Positions 32,181 to 44,288 of a stretch of DNA of 64,000 bases are shown in pieces (within the stretch, counting starts at the first letter, position 1; every line of letters starts with the position of its first letter). The notes beneath the pieces were generated by a model. That model had not been told where the DNA came from, did no database searches, and worked only from the letters and a program-made list of their open reading frames with translations. The translations under genes and the position numbers were made by a program. This stretch comes from Gentiana macrophylla (lineage: Eukaryota; Streptophyta; Magnoliopsida; Gentianales; Gentianaceae): assembly GCA_026214975.1 (NCBI GenBank), contig CM047807.1, positions 68,055,824 through 68,119,823 of the forward strand, given 5' to 3'.

Positions 32181-33300
32181 AATTCTGTATCTATTAACAC
32201 TCGTGCTGGAAGTGATTGTGAATCAACTTGTGGTTCAAATCCTAAAAATTCGACAATGAAGAAACTTTGGATGCCATCCTTAATCAAGCGAGGATAATAC
32301 AACTGGTTATGAGATTGTGAAGGTGAAAAAGAAGCTCTTCAATCGAAGTTGAAAGATTAAATCTTGAATTAAGAATTCTCAAAGGAAAGGAAAAAAGTTA
32401 GGCAGAATCATCATAATCCTCTTTGAACATTCGATGAGTGCTTGAGCCCTCTTGAACCATCTTGTTCCTCCACTTGCATTCAAATCTGGAAAGCCTTATG
32501 GTGATAGAACAGGACTTGGATTTGGAACTCAACAATCCGAAGAGTGGATCCAGTAAGGTCACCGAACCTAGTACGAGGTGGTCCTAAGTTTGTGCTGCAC
32601 AAGATCCAACTCCCAAAAGGGTTCTTTGAGGTAGCAAAGTTCTCTTGAGAAAGCTTCAAGGAAGCAAAATCGAGAAGTCAAGGAAGTCAACGACTCCTAA
32701 TAAAAAGAATAAATCTAAAAATAGGATTCATTGTGCCTTCTAGACTGATAAGCAGACACTGCTACCAAGTCTGCTTTGGACCACAAAAAGGAAAAACTAG
32801 AAATATTCCAAGGATAAGAATCAAAATCCAAAAATGCTAATCATTCAAGGATACTTATCTTAAGGGAAAGGTAAATTGTTCCCTCTTGATGATGATTGGA
32901 ATATTCTTGCACTCCATCTTGCTAGAAACAATGAGATATAACCATCTTCGCTGAGGTAAAACCTAAGCAATGGAATAAGCAGAGGGCTCAGCAGAGGACT
33001 TATACAAGGCCTCAGCAGGGACCTCAGCAGACTCCATATTACAGGGTTGTTCCTAACAGACAGCAAACCTATGGTTATCCTAGTGCTTCTAAGAAAAGAA
33101 ATCACTCTAAACAACATTATATTCCAAAGGGCCAGAAAGCATATGTGAATCCTACACAACCAATTGCTAGACCTTATGGATGTGTGGAATACATGTATGA
33201 ACCAAAGTATGATACCTTTCAAAGAAGACCTTATGGAAACTTGCCAAGGGTCATGCTTACCACTGACCATTATGGACCCAAATAGGATTGGGTAACTAAA
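32181..33300 (+). other. degenerate gag-protease linker
   Basis: Frame-broken stretch with occasional recognisable residues (for example YIPKGQKAYVNP near 33120). It corresponds to the long linker between zinc knuckle and protease in this type of element. No continuous frame remains on the plus strand; the longer minus-strand frame here is a shadow. Confidence 0.6.
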
Positions 33301-33324
33301 ATGCATTAACTTTGTTTTGTAGGG

Positions 33325-33530
33325 TGTCTGGTACTTTGACAGTGGATGTTCCGGACATATGACAAAGAATAAGCACTGTTTGTCAATCTTTGTGGCAAAA
33401 GATGGTCCACTAGTGAACTTTGGCAACAAGAACACACCAGGATATACAAGAGGATATGGCACACTTGTGAGAAATGGATTAACAATTAGGAATGTGGCAT
33501 ATGTGAAGGACTGGACTACAACCTATTGAG
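33325..33530 (+). pseudogene. Sirevirus protease
   Basis: The active site WYFDSGCSGHMT lies at about 33329, with DSGC intact. The frame continues through VNFGNKNTPGYTRGYG and then shifts one base before the GLDYNLLS block. Family knowledge: the retroviral-type aspartic protease processes the Gag-Pol polyprotein. Confidence 0.85.
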
Positions 33531-34430
33531 CACTGGACAATTCTGTGACATGGGATACAGGGTCACTTTTGACAAAAACACTTGTACTGTCATTAGTGAG
33601 AGAGGTGATCAAGTTGTGTTGTCTGGAAGAAGACAACAAAACATGTATGTTGTGGATTGGTCTACTGCTGTTCCAGAAACATGCCTAATTGTGCATACCA
33701 AGTCAGAACTTAATTGGTTATGGCATAAGAAGTTGAATCATCTGAATTTTGATGATATCAATCAGTTGGTTAAGAAGAAGCGGTGATTGGTTTACCCGAG
33801 ATCACATTCAAGAAGGATGCTATATGTGATGCATGTCGGCCAAGGTAAATGAGACAAAGTCAAGCTTCAAGTCAAAGACTAAACAATCAACAAAAATAGT
33901 TTTGGAGCTGATGCACATGGATCTTTTTGGACCAATAACACCAACAAGTGTAACAGGAAAGAAGTACACCTTAGTGGTTGTGGATGATTATTCAAGATAC
34001 ACTTGGGTGATATTCATGAACAAGAAAAGTGAAACACTTCAAAAGTTGCCTGAACTTTTGAAGAGATTGCAAAATGAGAAAAGTTTGAGAGTAGTGAAAA
34101 TCAGATCAGACAAGGGTACTGAATTTCTCAATAAAGTTATAAGAGAATATTGTGAACAGAATGGTGTACTACATCAAACACTCTATGTTGGTACACCTCA
34201 GCAAAAATAAGTTCTTTGAAAGAAGAAATAGAACTCTAAAAGAAGCGGGAAGAACTATGATTTGTGAAGCATTCTTTGAAAGATATTAAAGTGAAGCGAT
34301 TAATACTGACATGCTATACACAAAAGCAGAACATCGATGAACAAGAAGTGCTTGAAGACCTTATGAGATTTGGAATGGAAGAAAACCTAATATATCCTAT
34401 TTCCATCCATTTGGAAGCAAGTGTTTTATC
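33526..34430 (+). pseudogene. Sirevirus integrase, broken
   Basis: The frame 33526-33786 carries the pre-integrase region and the first half of the zinc-binding domain (LWHKKLNHLNF). The Cys pair (CDAC) lies past a frameshift at about 33785. The frame 33833-34210 carries the catalytic core: LMHMDLFGPITP (first Asp) and KIRSDKGTEFLN (second Asp). A stop at 34208 follows YVGTPQQ, and the ERRNRTLKEAG region with the catalytic Glu is in another frame. Confidence 0.85.
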
Positions 34431-36468
34431 TTGAATCATAAGGAACAATTGAAGACATTCCAACCAAAATCAGATGAAGGAATTTTCTTGGGATATTCTT
34501 CAGTTAGCAAGGCATTCAGGGTACTGAACAAAAGGACACTGAAACATGATGAAACAATACATGTTGTATTTGATGAACCTAAGTTCACTGGAATTGAAGA
34601 TGAAGCTTCAGAACCTGCTGAGAATCAACAAGTCACTGATCCAGAATGTGTTGAAGTTTTGGAAAGATTCAATGACTTAAAGGTTTCTAATTTCGCTTCG
34701 CTTAACACCTGCAGTAATGAGATCGATGCAACAACTGATGCAATTCAGGGATCTACTGAACCCCCTGTTGAAGAAACAACAGACCCTACTGAAGATGATG
34801 TTCCAGAGAATAAATCTAACAAGAATCCACAATGGTTAAGGGATCACCCTGCTGAACAAGTTATTGGTAACATACAGCAAGGTGTGAGGACTAAAAGACA
34901 TTTAGAAGTAATGTTTACTTGTTTTCTATCTCAAACGGAACCTAAAGTTGTTGAAGAAGCAATTTCAGATCCAGATTGGATAATTGCTATGCAAGAAGAG
35001 TGGAATGAATTTGAAAGAAATCAAGTTTGGACACTAGTGGAAAGGCCTAGTCATGCAAATATAGTTGGTACAAAATGGATATACAGAAACAAATTGGATG
35101 AATATGGTACCATTATGAGGAATAAGGCCGGACTAGTTGCAAAAGGCTATTCTCAAGCAGAAGGAATAGATTTTGATGAGACATATGCCCCTGTTGCAAG
35201 ATTGGAAGCTATAAGATTATTCTTGGCATATGCTGCATATAAAAACTTCAAGGTATATCAGATGGATGTCAAGAGTGCATTTTTGAATGGCATTCTGGAG
35301 GAGGAGGTCTATGTTCAGCAACCTCCTGGATTTGAAGTTAAAGATCAAGAAGATAAAGTGTATAGACTCAATAAAGCACTTTATGGATTGAAACAAGCAC
35401 CAAGAGCATGGTATGAGACCCTATCTCGGTTCTTGGTAAACAATGGTTTTACAAAAGGTACCATTGATAAGACTCTTTTCAGAATCAGTGAAGGAAACAG
35501 CACCCTGCTGGTACAAATTTATGTGGTTGACATAATATTTGGTTCTGAAAATGAATTGCTATGTGAGAAGTTTGCAAATCTGATGAAAAGTAAATTCCAA
35601 ATGAGTATGATGGGAGAGATGAACTACTTTTTGGGATTGCAAGTCAAACAGATGAAAGATGGAATCTTCATTCATCAAACCAAGTATACCAAGGAGCTGC
35701 TGAAGAAATTTGGTATGGAAAACAGCACCAAGGTATCCACTCCTATGAGTACAAACATTAGATTGGATGAAGATAAAGATGGCAAAGATGTTGATCAAAC
35801 TTTATACAGAATGATGATAGGCAGTCTGCTGTACCTTACTGCCAGCAGGCCTGATATATCATTTGCTGTAGGTGTTTGTGCAATATTTCAATCAAAACCC
35901 AAGGAAAGTCATTTAGGTGCAGTTAAAAGAATTATCAAGCATCTAAAACAAACTTTGGGAGTAGGGATATGGTATTCAAAAGATGGAAGTTTCAAGGTTA
36001 TATCCTACTCAGATTTCGATTATCTTTGGATGCAAGATCGAAAGAAAAGTACCACAGAACACAATCTAGTCAATGGGAAATAGACTGGTCTCCTGGTTTA
36101 GCAAGAAACAGAATTCTATATCAACTTCCCCACTTGAAATTTGAATACATTCTTCTTTGGAAGTTCTTTGTGCACAAATACTTTGGTTAAGACACTAGTT
36201 AAGGGATTATGGAATTGAAGAAAGAGAAATTCCTATAATGTTGGACAACCCAAGTGCAATTGCAATCATAGAAAATCATGTTTTGCACTCAAGAACCAAG
36301 CATATTGATGTTAGATATCATTTTATAAGAGACCATGTTGAAAAGAAAGATGTGGTGGTTCTTTACATCCCTACTGAAGATCTACTTGCTGATATTTTCA
36401 CTAAACCACTGGATAATGAAAGATTTGCTAAACTAAGGACTGAACTTGGAATTATAAGAGTTGACTGA
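34431..36468 (+). pseudogene. Sirevirus RT/RNase H with altered YVDD
   Basis: One 550-codon open frame (34431-36083) spans the post-integrase block ([20 protein letters not shown]), a variable linker and the whole reverse transcriptase ([62 protein letters not shown]). The catalytic box is Y-V-V-D at 35520-35531, with GTT at 35526-35528 where the family has Asp. RNase H is frame-broken after 36000 and resumes at 36238-36468 (HSRTKHIDVRYHFIRDHVE, ADIFTKPL), ending at TGA. Confidence 0.9.
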
Positions 36469-36502
36469 TACATCTATTATCAGCAGTGTACTGGAGTTCA
36501 TC

Positions 36503-36710
36503 AAGGGGATTAGTCTTTGCTATGTTGGGTGAGCTCACTTAGCAGATTAGTCATTGGTATCAACAATTCCATGTACTTATGTTTGGACAATTGAGCAAAT
36601 GAAGTTGCCATGGGGATTGGTCTTTGTCATGTTGGGTGAGCTCACTTGACAGATCAGTCATTGGTATTAAACTTCATCTTGTATTATCAATTGGACAACA
36701 CAGAAGGATT
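36503..36710 (+). repeat. ~108-bp tandem repeat between pol and env-like ORF
   Basis: Two imperfect copies. Each contains GTTGGGTGAGCTCACTT and a following CAGTCATTGGTAT; they start near 36503 and 36611. It is followed by several GCTGCTGA motifs. Confidence 0.75.
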
Positions 36711-36920
36711 TAAGCATCAGCAGAGTGACTCTGTCAGTAGGCTGCTGAGACTTTTTGTCAGCAGGCTGCTGAGCCAAGTCTACTGATGACAAGGCTGCTG
36801 AAGGAAACGTTACACAGTCAAACTTACAACAGTCTAAAAGCATATGGCGGGATATTTATTCTATCTTTATAGCTGCGGTTACATGATCGAACGGTTACAA
36901 ACTTTTATGGATAAGTAATG

Positions 36921-37050
36921 GGCCACGTGTCAAGATCCTATTTATTCCAACTTTAATCGTGGTTAATGCTACAGTACGTGGTCTGACAGTTTCTAACCAC
37001 TACTCTCTGTTATATATACAGACCTATACACAGAAGTAACTTTCAATATG
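36921..37050 (+). promoter_or_regulatory. candidate internal promoter of env-like ORF
   Basis: CCACGTGT at 36923-36930 (a CACGTG G-box) and ACGTGG at 36976 precede a TATA box (TATATATA, 37011-37018). The first good ATG of the env-like ORF is at 37127, so a start about 30 bp after the TATA box would give a leader of about 80 nt. The second Sirevirus in this window has the same arrangement. Function is inferred. Confidence 0.45.
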
Positions 37051-37126
37051 CAGATTGATTTTCTCTGCTTATACACTGTGTGAACACAGATTTGAGAGCT
37101 ATCTTCTTCATCTTTTTCCTAAAACA

Positions 37127-40100
37127 ATGGCAGAAAAGGTTGATGTTCAAATCGGAACAAGTCAAAGTGTGAGAGGTTTTGTTGTGGATGCTAACCAAAC
37201 AGAATTAGCTATCAATATTGGACGAAGAATAAGAAGATATGAAGGTTTGGAAAATGTGCTCAATATAAGATTGGAAACAATATCATATACAAATGTTGTT
37301 AGCTTCTAGAGAAATATTGTAATAAGAGAAGGTAGAGAGGCATTCACCACTACAATAAATGCCCAAGAGATTGAAATTTCCTCAAACCTGCTGAGGGAAG
37401 TTTTTGGTTTTGCACTAGTAATCGATGCTCCAACAAATCCTGAGGAAATGGGACTGTCAAAAATGGATTTTGTTGATAGAATCAAGACCAATGATGCCAT
37501 CAAATCAATTCCAGGCATTAATGTGAAGCATATTGGTTATGAATACAACCTGCTGAGCAAGAGTATTGCAAAGAATATCTTAGGACTCATTGGAAGCATG
37601 GATACTTTATCAGGACCCAAAATAGAACTGCTGATGATCATTTGCAGAAGCATGAAGTTTGATTGGGCTGTATTCTTTGTCCACTACATGAAGAAGGTAG
37701 CAAAAGAAGAAAAAGAAGGGACAAGGAAATCCAAGGCTTTACCTTTGGGATTGATGGTTCAGGCCCTGCTGAATCATTTGGGAATTGCTGATATTGCACC
37801 TAAAAAGTTAAATAAATCCAGATACAAGAAAGAGATTGACTATCCTATCCCTGGTTTGGATGATGATGATGATGTGGATGATGAGGCCACACAGAGTGAT
37901 AATGATGGTGGAGATGATGATGCTGGTGGTGAGCAGGTTAAGAAAGTTGTAAAGCCTGCTGCACCTAAAAAGGTTACTGAAAAGAGAAAGGCTATTGACA
38001 CAAGAAAAATAACTGAAATATTAAAGCCTAGAAAAACAAGGAAGCAAACAGCACAGACTGCTGAGTCTGCTGAGGGTCCAGCTGAATTTGAGGTTACTGA
38101 CCCTGTTGTAGTTGCAAAGAAGAAGACTGTTGCTGAAATCTTGAAGGACCAACAGAAGGAAGCCAGTAGAAAGAGGAAGTCTTCTGAGATTGAAGCTGAA
38201 CAACTATCCAAAAGAATGAAAGAGATTTCCAAGAAAAGGAAACATGGCAAAGGGAAGCAATTGAAAACTTTGGAGGCTCAAAGGCAACAAGAAGAAGAAG
38301 AAGAAGAAGTAGGAGAGGCTATTGAGGCTGAGCCCTTAACAATTATCAAGCCTGCTTAGGATGCAGAGGTTGTTATTGAGCAACCTGCTGGAGAATCACA
38401 GCAGACTACTAACCCTGAGCCTGCTGTAGAAGCTACTGAATCCTCCCCTGCAAAGGCTGCTGAGCCTACTGAAACTGCACAAGTTGTTGTTGAGCAACTT
38501 TTAGAAGAACCACATCAAAATACTGAGTCTACACATGCTGTGGAAGTGGAAAAGTTGGTACAAGACCCTGCAAGTTCTGCAATAGTTCAGGGGGAAGAGC
38601 AATCTGTTTCTAACCCTGCTGATGAGCATATAAGTCAGGGGGAACCAAGTGTGGAACAGATGGAGGTAGTAGGCACTAACATACAACTTGAGCAACCTAC
38701 TGACCTAGAAACATCTGTAGAAGAAACTCTTAACTTTCTTGTTGAGACCTTTGGAGGTCAGCAAGCAACTCAAACTGCACCCAGAAAGCCAACCATGCCA
38801 TTTGAAAGGAAGGAGAAGAAGAAAAAGAAAGGATATGTTGATCCTAAACTTCTACTGGTGGCAAACTACTTTCAATGGAAATTTGGGTTCTATAAGTGAC
38901 AAAAGCCAGCTACAGAACCAATGACAGATTTTGAAGAATGGGCTTTTGAGAAGTTGGGAGTGGAAAATTTGTTGGATTTAATTGATACCTCTCTATTGGA
39001 ATCAATATTGATGGATCTTTTTGATCAACAAAAGAAGGAAGAGGGTATCAAGTTCAGAGATCCCAGAGATGAATCAGACAGTGATGATTCATCATCTGAT
39101 TCTGGTGATGATCACCCCTCTGGTCCAGGAGGAGTCAGTGGGACTGCAATGATCATTGAACCAAGGATAGAACAGTCCATCGATATTGGTAGTCCATTGA
39201 GGCCATCGATCGACAAATGAATGAGGATCTGGAGGATCTCACCATGGATGATTTGGATGCACAAATCAATGAAGGAATAGCTATTGGTGCAAACAGGATG
39301 GTTGGTAAGATAGACACTTTATTTGTTGAAGAACCTGCTGAGCATGCTGATGATCAGCAGACTGTGGACTTGGTTGATGAAAGGGTTACTGATCACAGTG
39401 AACCTGATATCAGTTCAGAGGATTCATCTCAATATCAAGACTGGATTGATACTCATGACACTCTATCCAAAACTGCCAATTTTCTAAGAAGGATTTATGA
39501 TATTAGGGAATTTTGAAAAAGAAAATATGGAAATATTCCCTGTACAGGTTGTTGTGGCACAAACAGCACCTGGACAAAGGTTGGAACAGGAGGTACAGTT
39601 CTTTGAGGTACAAACAAAGACTGGACATAAAGTTGGAACTATCTATGGGTTTGAGGAAACCCCTGCTTTGTTGTTGAAGAACAGTGCAGTAGTGGAGAGC
39701 TCATTGTAGGAAAGGTCACCAAGAAGGAAAGATGGTCACAGTTCTCTGTTATTGATGAGGATGAGTAGCTGCTGGACTATGACTACAGTGATGAGGAGTT
39801 TCAAGTGCCTGAGGAAGAACCTATTAATGATGAACCTCAACAGGAATTTGTACCAGTTTTTGAAGAGCCTGCTCTTGATCCTATTCTGGAGGAATTGCAA
39901 GGACCTAACCCTGCTGGAAGGGATATGAGTTATGCCTTGGTTATCAGCAGACAGAGGCAGCAATACAATGTAGAAGAGCCTGCTGATGGAGCTGATGGAG
40001 GAATGGCTGGTGGGGTACCAGCACACATTGTGGAAGAGTTGAGGGCTGTTAGAAATGACATAACAAGATTTAGGACTCAACTTGACAGGCAAGAGCAGAG

Positions 40101-41046
40101 ATTTGAAGACTTAATGAATTTAGTGGAGAGAAGAACTACTGAAACTGTTGCTTTCAACATTACCTCCACCCAGTATGCTCTTGCTGACCTTCCTCAAGAT
40201 GTTAAGGGGATCAAGCAAGGAAATACACTGAAAGACAAGTTTCTGAAAGAAAAATTTACATCCATTAACCAGAAACTTGATAAGCTTGCTGAGACACCTA
40301 AGCTCTTTGTGGTGAATCTCTTTGGAACACCGCAACTTGTCAGATCTTTGGATCCTAAAATTACCGAGAGGATAACTCTACTTTGGAGCAAACAATGCAA
40401 GAAACGATCACAGCTGTTGACACTAGGACTGAAATTATGGAGGTCAACTGAACAATCTAGTGCTCACACAAGAGAGTGTACATGGCCTGCTGTCTCGTTT
40501 TGTTGATGATGTCAATAAGGGGGAAGAGAGCCAAACAGCAGTAGCAAAAAAGAGGCTGCCAGAATCTTTGCTAAGAAAAGATGGGAAGATGACACTAATG
40601 CTTTTAGGGAGCCTGCACCTGGCAGACTTCCACATACTGATGATCTTCTCAGAGAATACAAGAAGGTCTACAATAGCAAAAGAAGACCTTATCATGATAA
40701 AGGTTTCCATGAGGGACTCAATTCCTTTCTTGGACTCAAGTTCTGGGAAGCAAGGGTTAAAGCCATGAGGGCTGCACACAAAGGTGGTAGAGGTGGAAGG
40801 AGTTTACCTACTACCAATGCAAAGGAGTCACTTAATGAATTCAAGGAAGTATACATGCGTTTAGGCTTTAGAGTACATCAAATCAACCTTACTCTACCTG
40901 AAGCATGGCATTGGTGGAAACAAGTGAATCCTCATATTGATTTCTCTCTGATTGAAAATGAATGGATGAGAGAAATGATCAGAGATATAATAGCCTATCA
41001 AGAGCAAGCTGAAAAGGCAATGGAAGAAAGAGAAAGAAGACAGTAG
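37127..41046 (+). pseudogene. Sirevirus env-like ORF (copy 2), interrupted
   Basis: About 1300 codons between RNase H and the PPT, the place of the env-like gene of Sireviruses; its role is unknown. It starts at ATG 37127 (MAEKVDVQIG, A-rich context). One frame continues to about 39200 broken only by TAG 37307, TAG 38357 and TGA 38897; later parts change frame (39217, 39497, 39805). An N-terminal domain (FDWAVFFVHYMK) is followed by acidic runs (DDDDDVDDEA), basic KRKSS/KKRKHGK runs that could be nuclear localisation signals, PA/AE-rich repeats, and coiled-coil-like segments. The C-terminus has AWHWWKQVNPHIDFSLIE. Confidence 0.8.
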
Positions 41047-41208
41047 ATCAGCATACTTTATATGTGTTATCATTTGCTGTATCTAGACTGTAATACTTTT
41101 GAACAACTGATTATAATGAGATATGACTATACTTGTTCTGTTTTTGTTTTATATCTTTTTGCTTTGCTGTAAGGAGGGTATTGGCATCATCACCAAAAAG
41201 GGGGAAAT

Positions 41209-42569
41209 TGTTGGACTTATTTTTAAGTTTTAGTGATGAGTGCCAGACTAGCTGTTATAGAGAAAAGGCAAAAAGATGTCTAGATCAAATGTATAGGTTT
41301 ATTAGAGTTTGATTTTGTATAGGTTTGATCAAACAAGCACTGTAAAGGTCAGTTGACTTACATCAGTATACTAGTCTAGATTAGTAGGGTAGCTGAGTCA
41401 GTAGACTTATCAGGAACCTGCTGAAGACTGAAGGCTGAGGGCTCAAACTCAGTTATTGAAGGCTAAGGGATCAAACTTAGTATTTAAGGTCAAGGATATG
41501 GAATCAGAATTTAGGGAAGTCTGTGATGACCTAAACTGATTACATATACCTTGTGTACAAGGTCCAAGTTCCACAAGTTAAGTGGTGATTGGAACTTAGT
41601 TATATGCAGAAAGGTGTAATCTAACTTCATAAATTAATGTTAGATAAAAGACAGTTAGCTGAAGTGTTTTTAAACACAGCAACATTTGGATCAGCTTGCT
41701 GATGTGTATATCAGCAGACTTATGTTCTCAGGAACCTGCTGGACACATATTTCGATCTAATCAAAGGCTGCATTGGAAGATTACAAAGAAAGGGACAGCT
41801 AACAACCTCTGATCTTGTCAAACAAATCGGTGGTTAAGATTAAAGGGACTTTGGGATAATTCAGACCTTTATCCAATGGATACAAGTCAAAGGGTGGACA
41901 GACTGAAAACTATCAAAAAGGAGTCTGACAGTGTCAGTCCTAGGAACAGTCAGAAAAAGCAAGTCAAGATGGAGACAAATCCAAAATGGCTATGTTTGAA
42001 TTTCAAACATAAGTCACAAGGATTTCTACCAATAAATAGAGGACTCCTAACTCAGATACATGTGATGATTTCAGAAGAAAAATAAGGATCTATCTTGAGC
42101 TATCAGAATTAGAATCGATCAAACACCCTGCTGACCCTACTGAGCATAAGGCTACTGATCCAGGATATTTCTTCAAGTGTAATCTGCATTCAAGCTGCAT
42201 CTAGTTTACACACTTGAAGACATCAAGTTGCTGATCATATCATCCTGATCAAGCTGCTGAAAGCTGAATCACTTACTTGATTCAATCTTTCGTTTACAAG
42301 AAATCTACTGAAGACAGTGAAGCATCTTTGGGTGTGAAAGACTGTTGGTTGTGGTGGAGCTGGTGAAGAGGCAATCCTACCCTTCAAGGACCAGTGGAAG
42401 ACTTTGGAGCAGCAATCCTGCCTCTTCCAAGTGTTCAGTTTGTGAAGCCATAGTTATTGGTGAAGGACAAGCATCTCAGGATTTTTGTAACAGCTACCTC
42501 AAGAATCTCTAGTGAATTACATCCGACATCACAGGAGAAGAGTGGACTGACATGATTACACCACCTGGA
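41209..42569 (+). repeat. Sirevirus LTR shared by copies 2 and 3, left piece
   Basis: Begins TGTTGGACTT after the purine tract and matches 23545-24682 plus the first part of 30336-30897. Interrupted after CTGGA (42565-42569) by a 21-kb insertion; resumes at 63581. Confidence 0.9.
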
Positions 42570-44288
42570 TGAAGGATGCAGGTTCTTAGATCTAAACGAG
42601 TTAGATCTACGCGCAGCGGATGGATCACGACTTATACATCATAATACATAATTAAAGGACTTAATCTGCTACAAGGGGGTTAAGATCATGTTACCAATAG
42701 TAGGAAGAGAAGCCAAGATCTTCCGATGTGTTCTCCAAACGGCGGTTGGTGGACACCCTTCTTGATACACGAACCTCCTCGATATGTAACACCAAGAAAA
42801 ACTTGGAGTTTTTCTTCTTCTAAAAACCCAAGACAAGAAAACTAACTTTTTCTCTCTTTTATTTGATGGTGGTCGAAATTTTCATCTTGTCCATTACCCT
42901 TGGAATAACTCTCCTTTTATAGGAGAGTAAATCCTTGGTCTCCAAGTTTCAATTATTTAAATAAATAATTAATTAAACAAAATAAAAAGATATTTTCCTT
43001 AATGAATAATTGTGACATGTATTGACCAAAAGGAAACCAAATAACATGTCATACAACCAATCACATAACAAGAATATCTTTTATTTTCCACAACACAAGA
43101 AAATTAATTCTTGTGCTAATTAAGACCATAATGGCGCCACCCCTAGGGTTTAAAAGCCCACACAAAATGTCTTTTATGTGTATTATATTATTTAGCCCAA
43201 CTAAATAATATTCATGCATATCAATTAATTAGCCCAGCCAATTAATTATCACTGAGGCCCAAATAACAAGATTATTAGTCCGAATTACAGAAGCCACATT
43301 GGGGACCATGAACCTATAACTAGTAGCTCCAATAATTAATTATTCATCGAACATAATAAGTACATTAATTATTAATTCCGGGATTACGCCACCATAAACC
43401 CGAAACTGAACTCTACCGATTATAGATGTATACTTATACTCAACCCATAGAGTGAATAAGCGTCCATTGATATAATCACTACATACGGATTAACCCTCCA
43501 TAGACTGTCCATTATGAGTGGGAAGTCTCCGTGAACCCGACTTAGAATATCTTATCCTTATTTACCATTAACCCCCTGATGATCAATTAGTTCACATATC
43601 TGACTAGTGATCAATTAGTCTAATATGAAGTCCCGGGATCAATCACTTTCTTAAGGCTAACAAATAAGGGATCTGCTCTCTACTTCCCTTGAGGAAGGAA
43701 TGGATTCCATGTCTGTGAAAATCGTAACTACTTACTCATCCGGAGATAGTGCCAATGATAAGTGGCTTGGAACACATATTTAAGTGAACCGTAACTAACA
43801 CATCAAACACTACCCCGGGACAAGCAAAGACTCGTGATCACCTCAGATTAAGGTTGATCCATATATGATCATCTAATGATTTAATAAGATTCATCGATTA
43901 CGGAATTATATCGAGAAATACAGATTAAATCGGTCCAGTCCTATATGAATGCCATCATATATAAATGCCCCACTTAGTTACCCTCTACCGACAGTCCGGA
44001 TAAGACTATCACACCCTAAGGTGTTCTGGGCGCATTATTGGTGTTTCAATCAAGAGACCCTAAACTCTGATTAAGTTCACCACGGATTAACAGTTTAAGT
44101 ATACCACCACTAACTCAATCCTCACGTGTAATCCATACACCGAGTTAAGTGGTTACATACAGATATACTTAGGGTTTGCAGCAGTGTATTACTTTACAAG
44201 CACAAAGCAAGTAATAAGGTGAGATAAGTTCTGTCATTCATTATTAAAAACAATTACGCAAATTGTCTTTCGGGCACTACACCTAACA
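42570..44288 (-). repeat. LARD 3' LTR (minus)
   Basis: 1719 bp with TGAAGG...CTAACA ends (plus strand), matching 61859-63575 across its length with scattered substitutions and small indels. Confidence 0.9.

Larger units (their letters stand above)
30898..41208 (+). mobile_element. Sirevirus-type copia internal region (copy 2)
   Basis: A 10.3-kb internal region running from the PBS TGGTATCGGAGC (30900-30911) to the purine tract AAAAAGGGGGAAAT before 41209. The order is gag, protease, integrase, RT, RNase H, a promoter-like spacer, a long env-like ORF and PPT. The extra ORF after pol, the long LTRs and the CATCATCACC-AAAAAGGGGGAAATTGTTGG-type PPT context are the marks of Sireviruses. Confidence 0.9.

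Noticed and set aside
32860..33462. 200-codon open frame on the minus strand
   Set aside because: It is antisense to the Sirevirus linker and protease, whose active site is clear on the plus strand.
37840..38250. 136-codon open frame on the minus strand
   Set aside because: Shadow of the env-like ORF; its Ser/Ser-rich content mirrors the acidic and basic runs on the plus strand.
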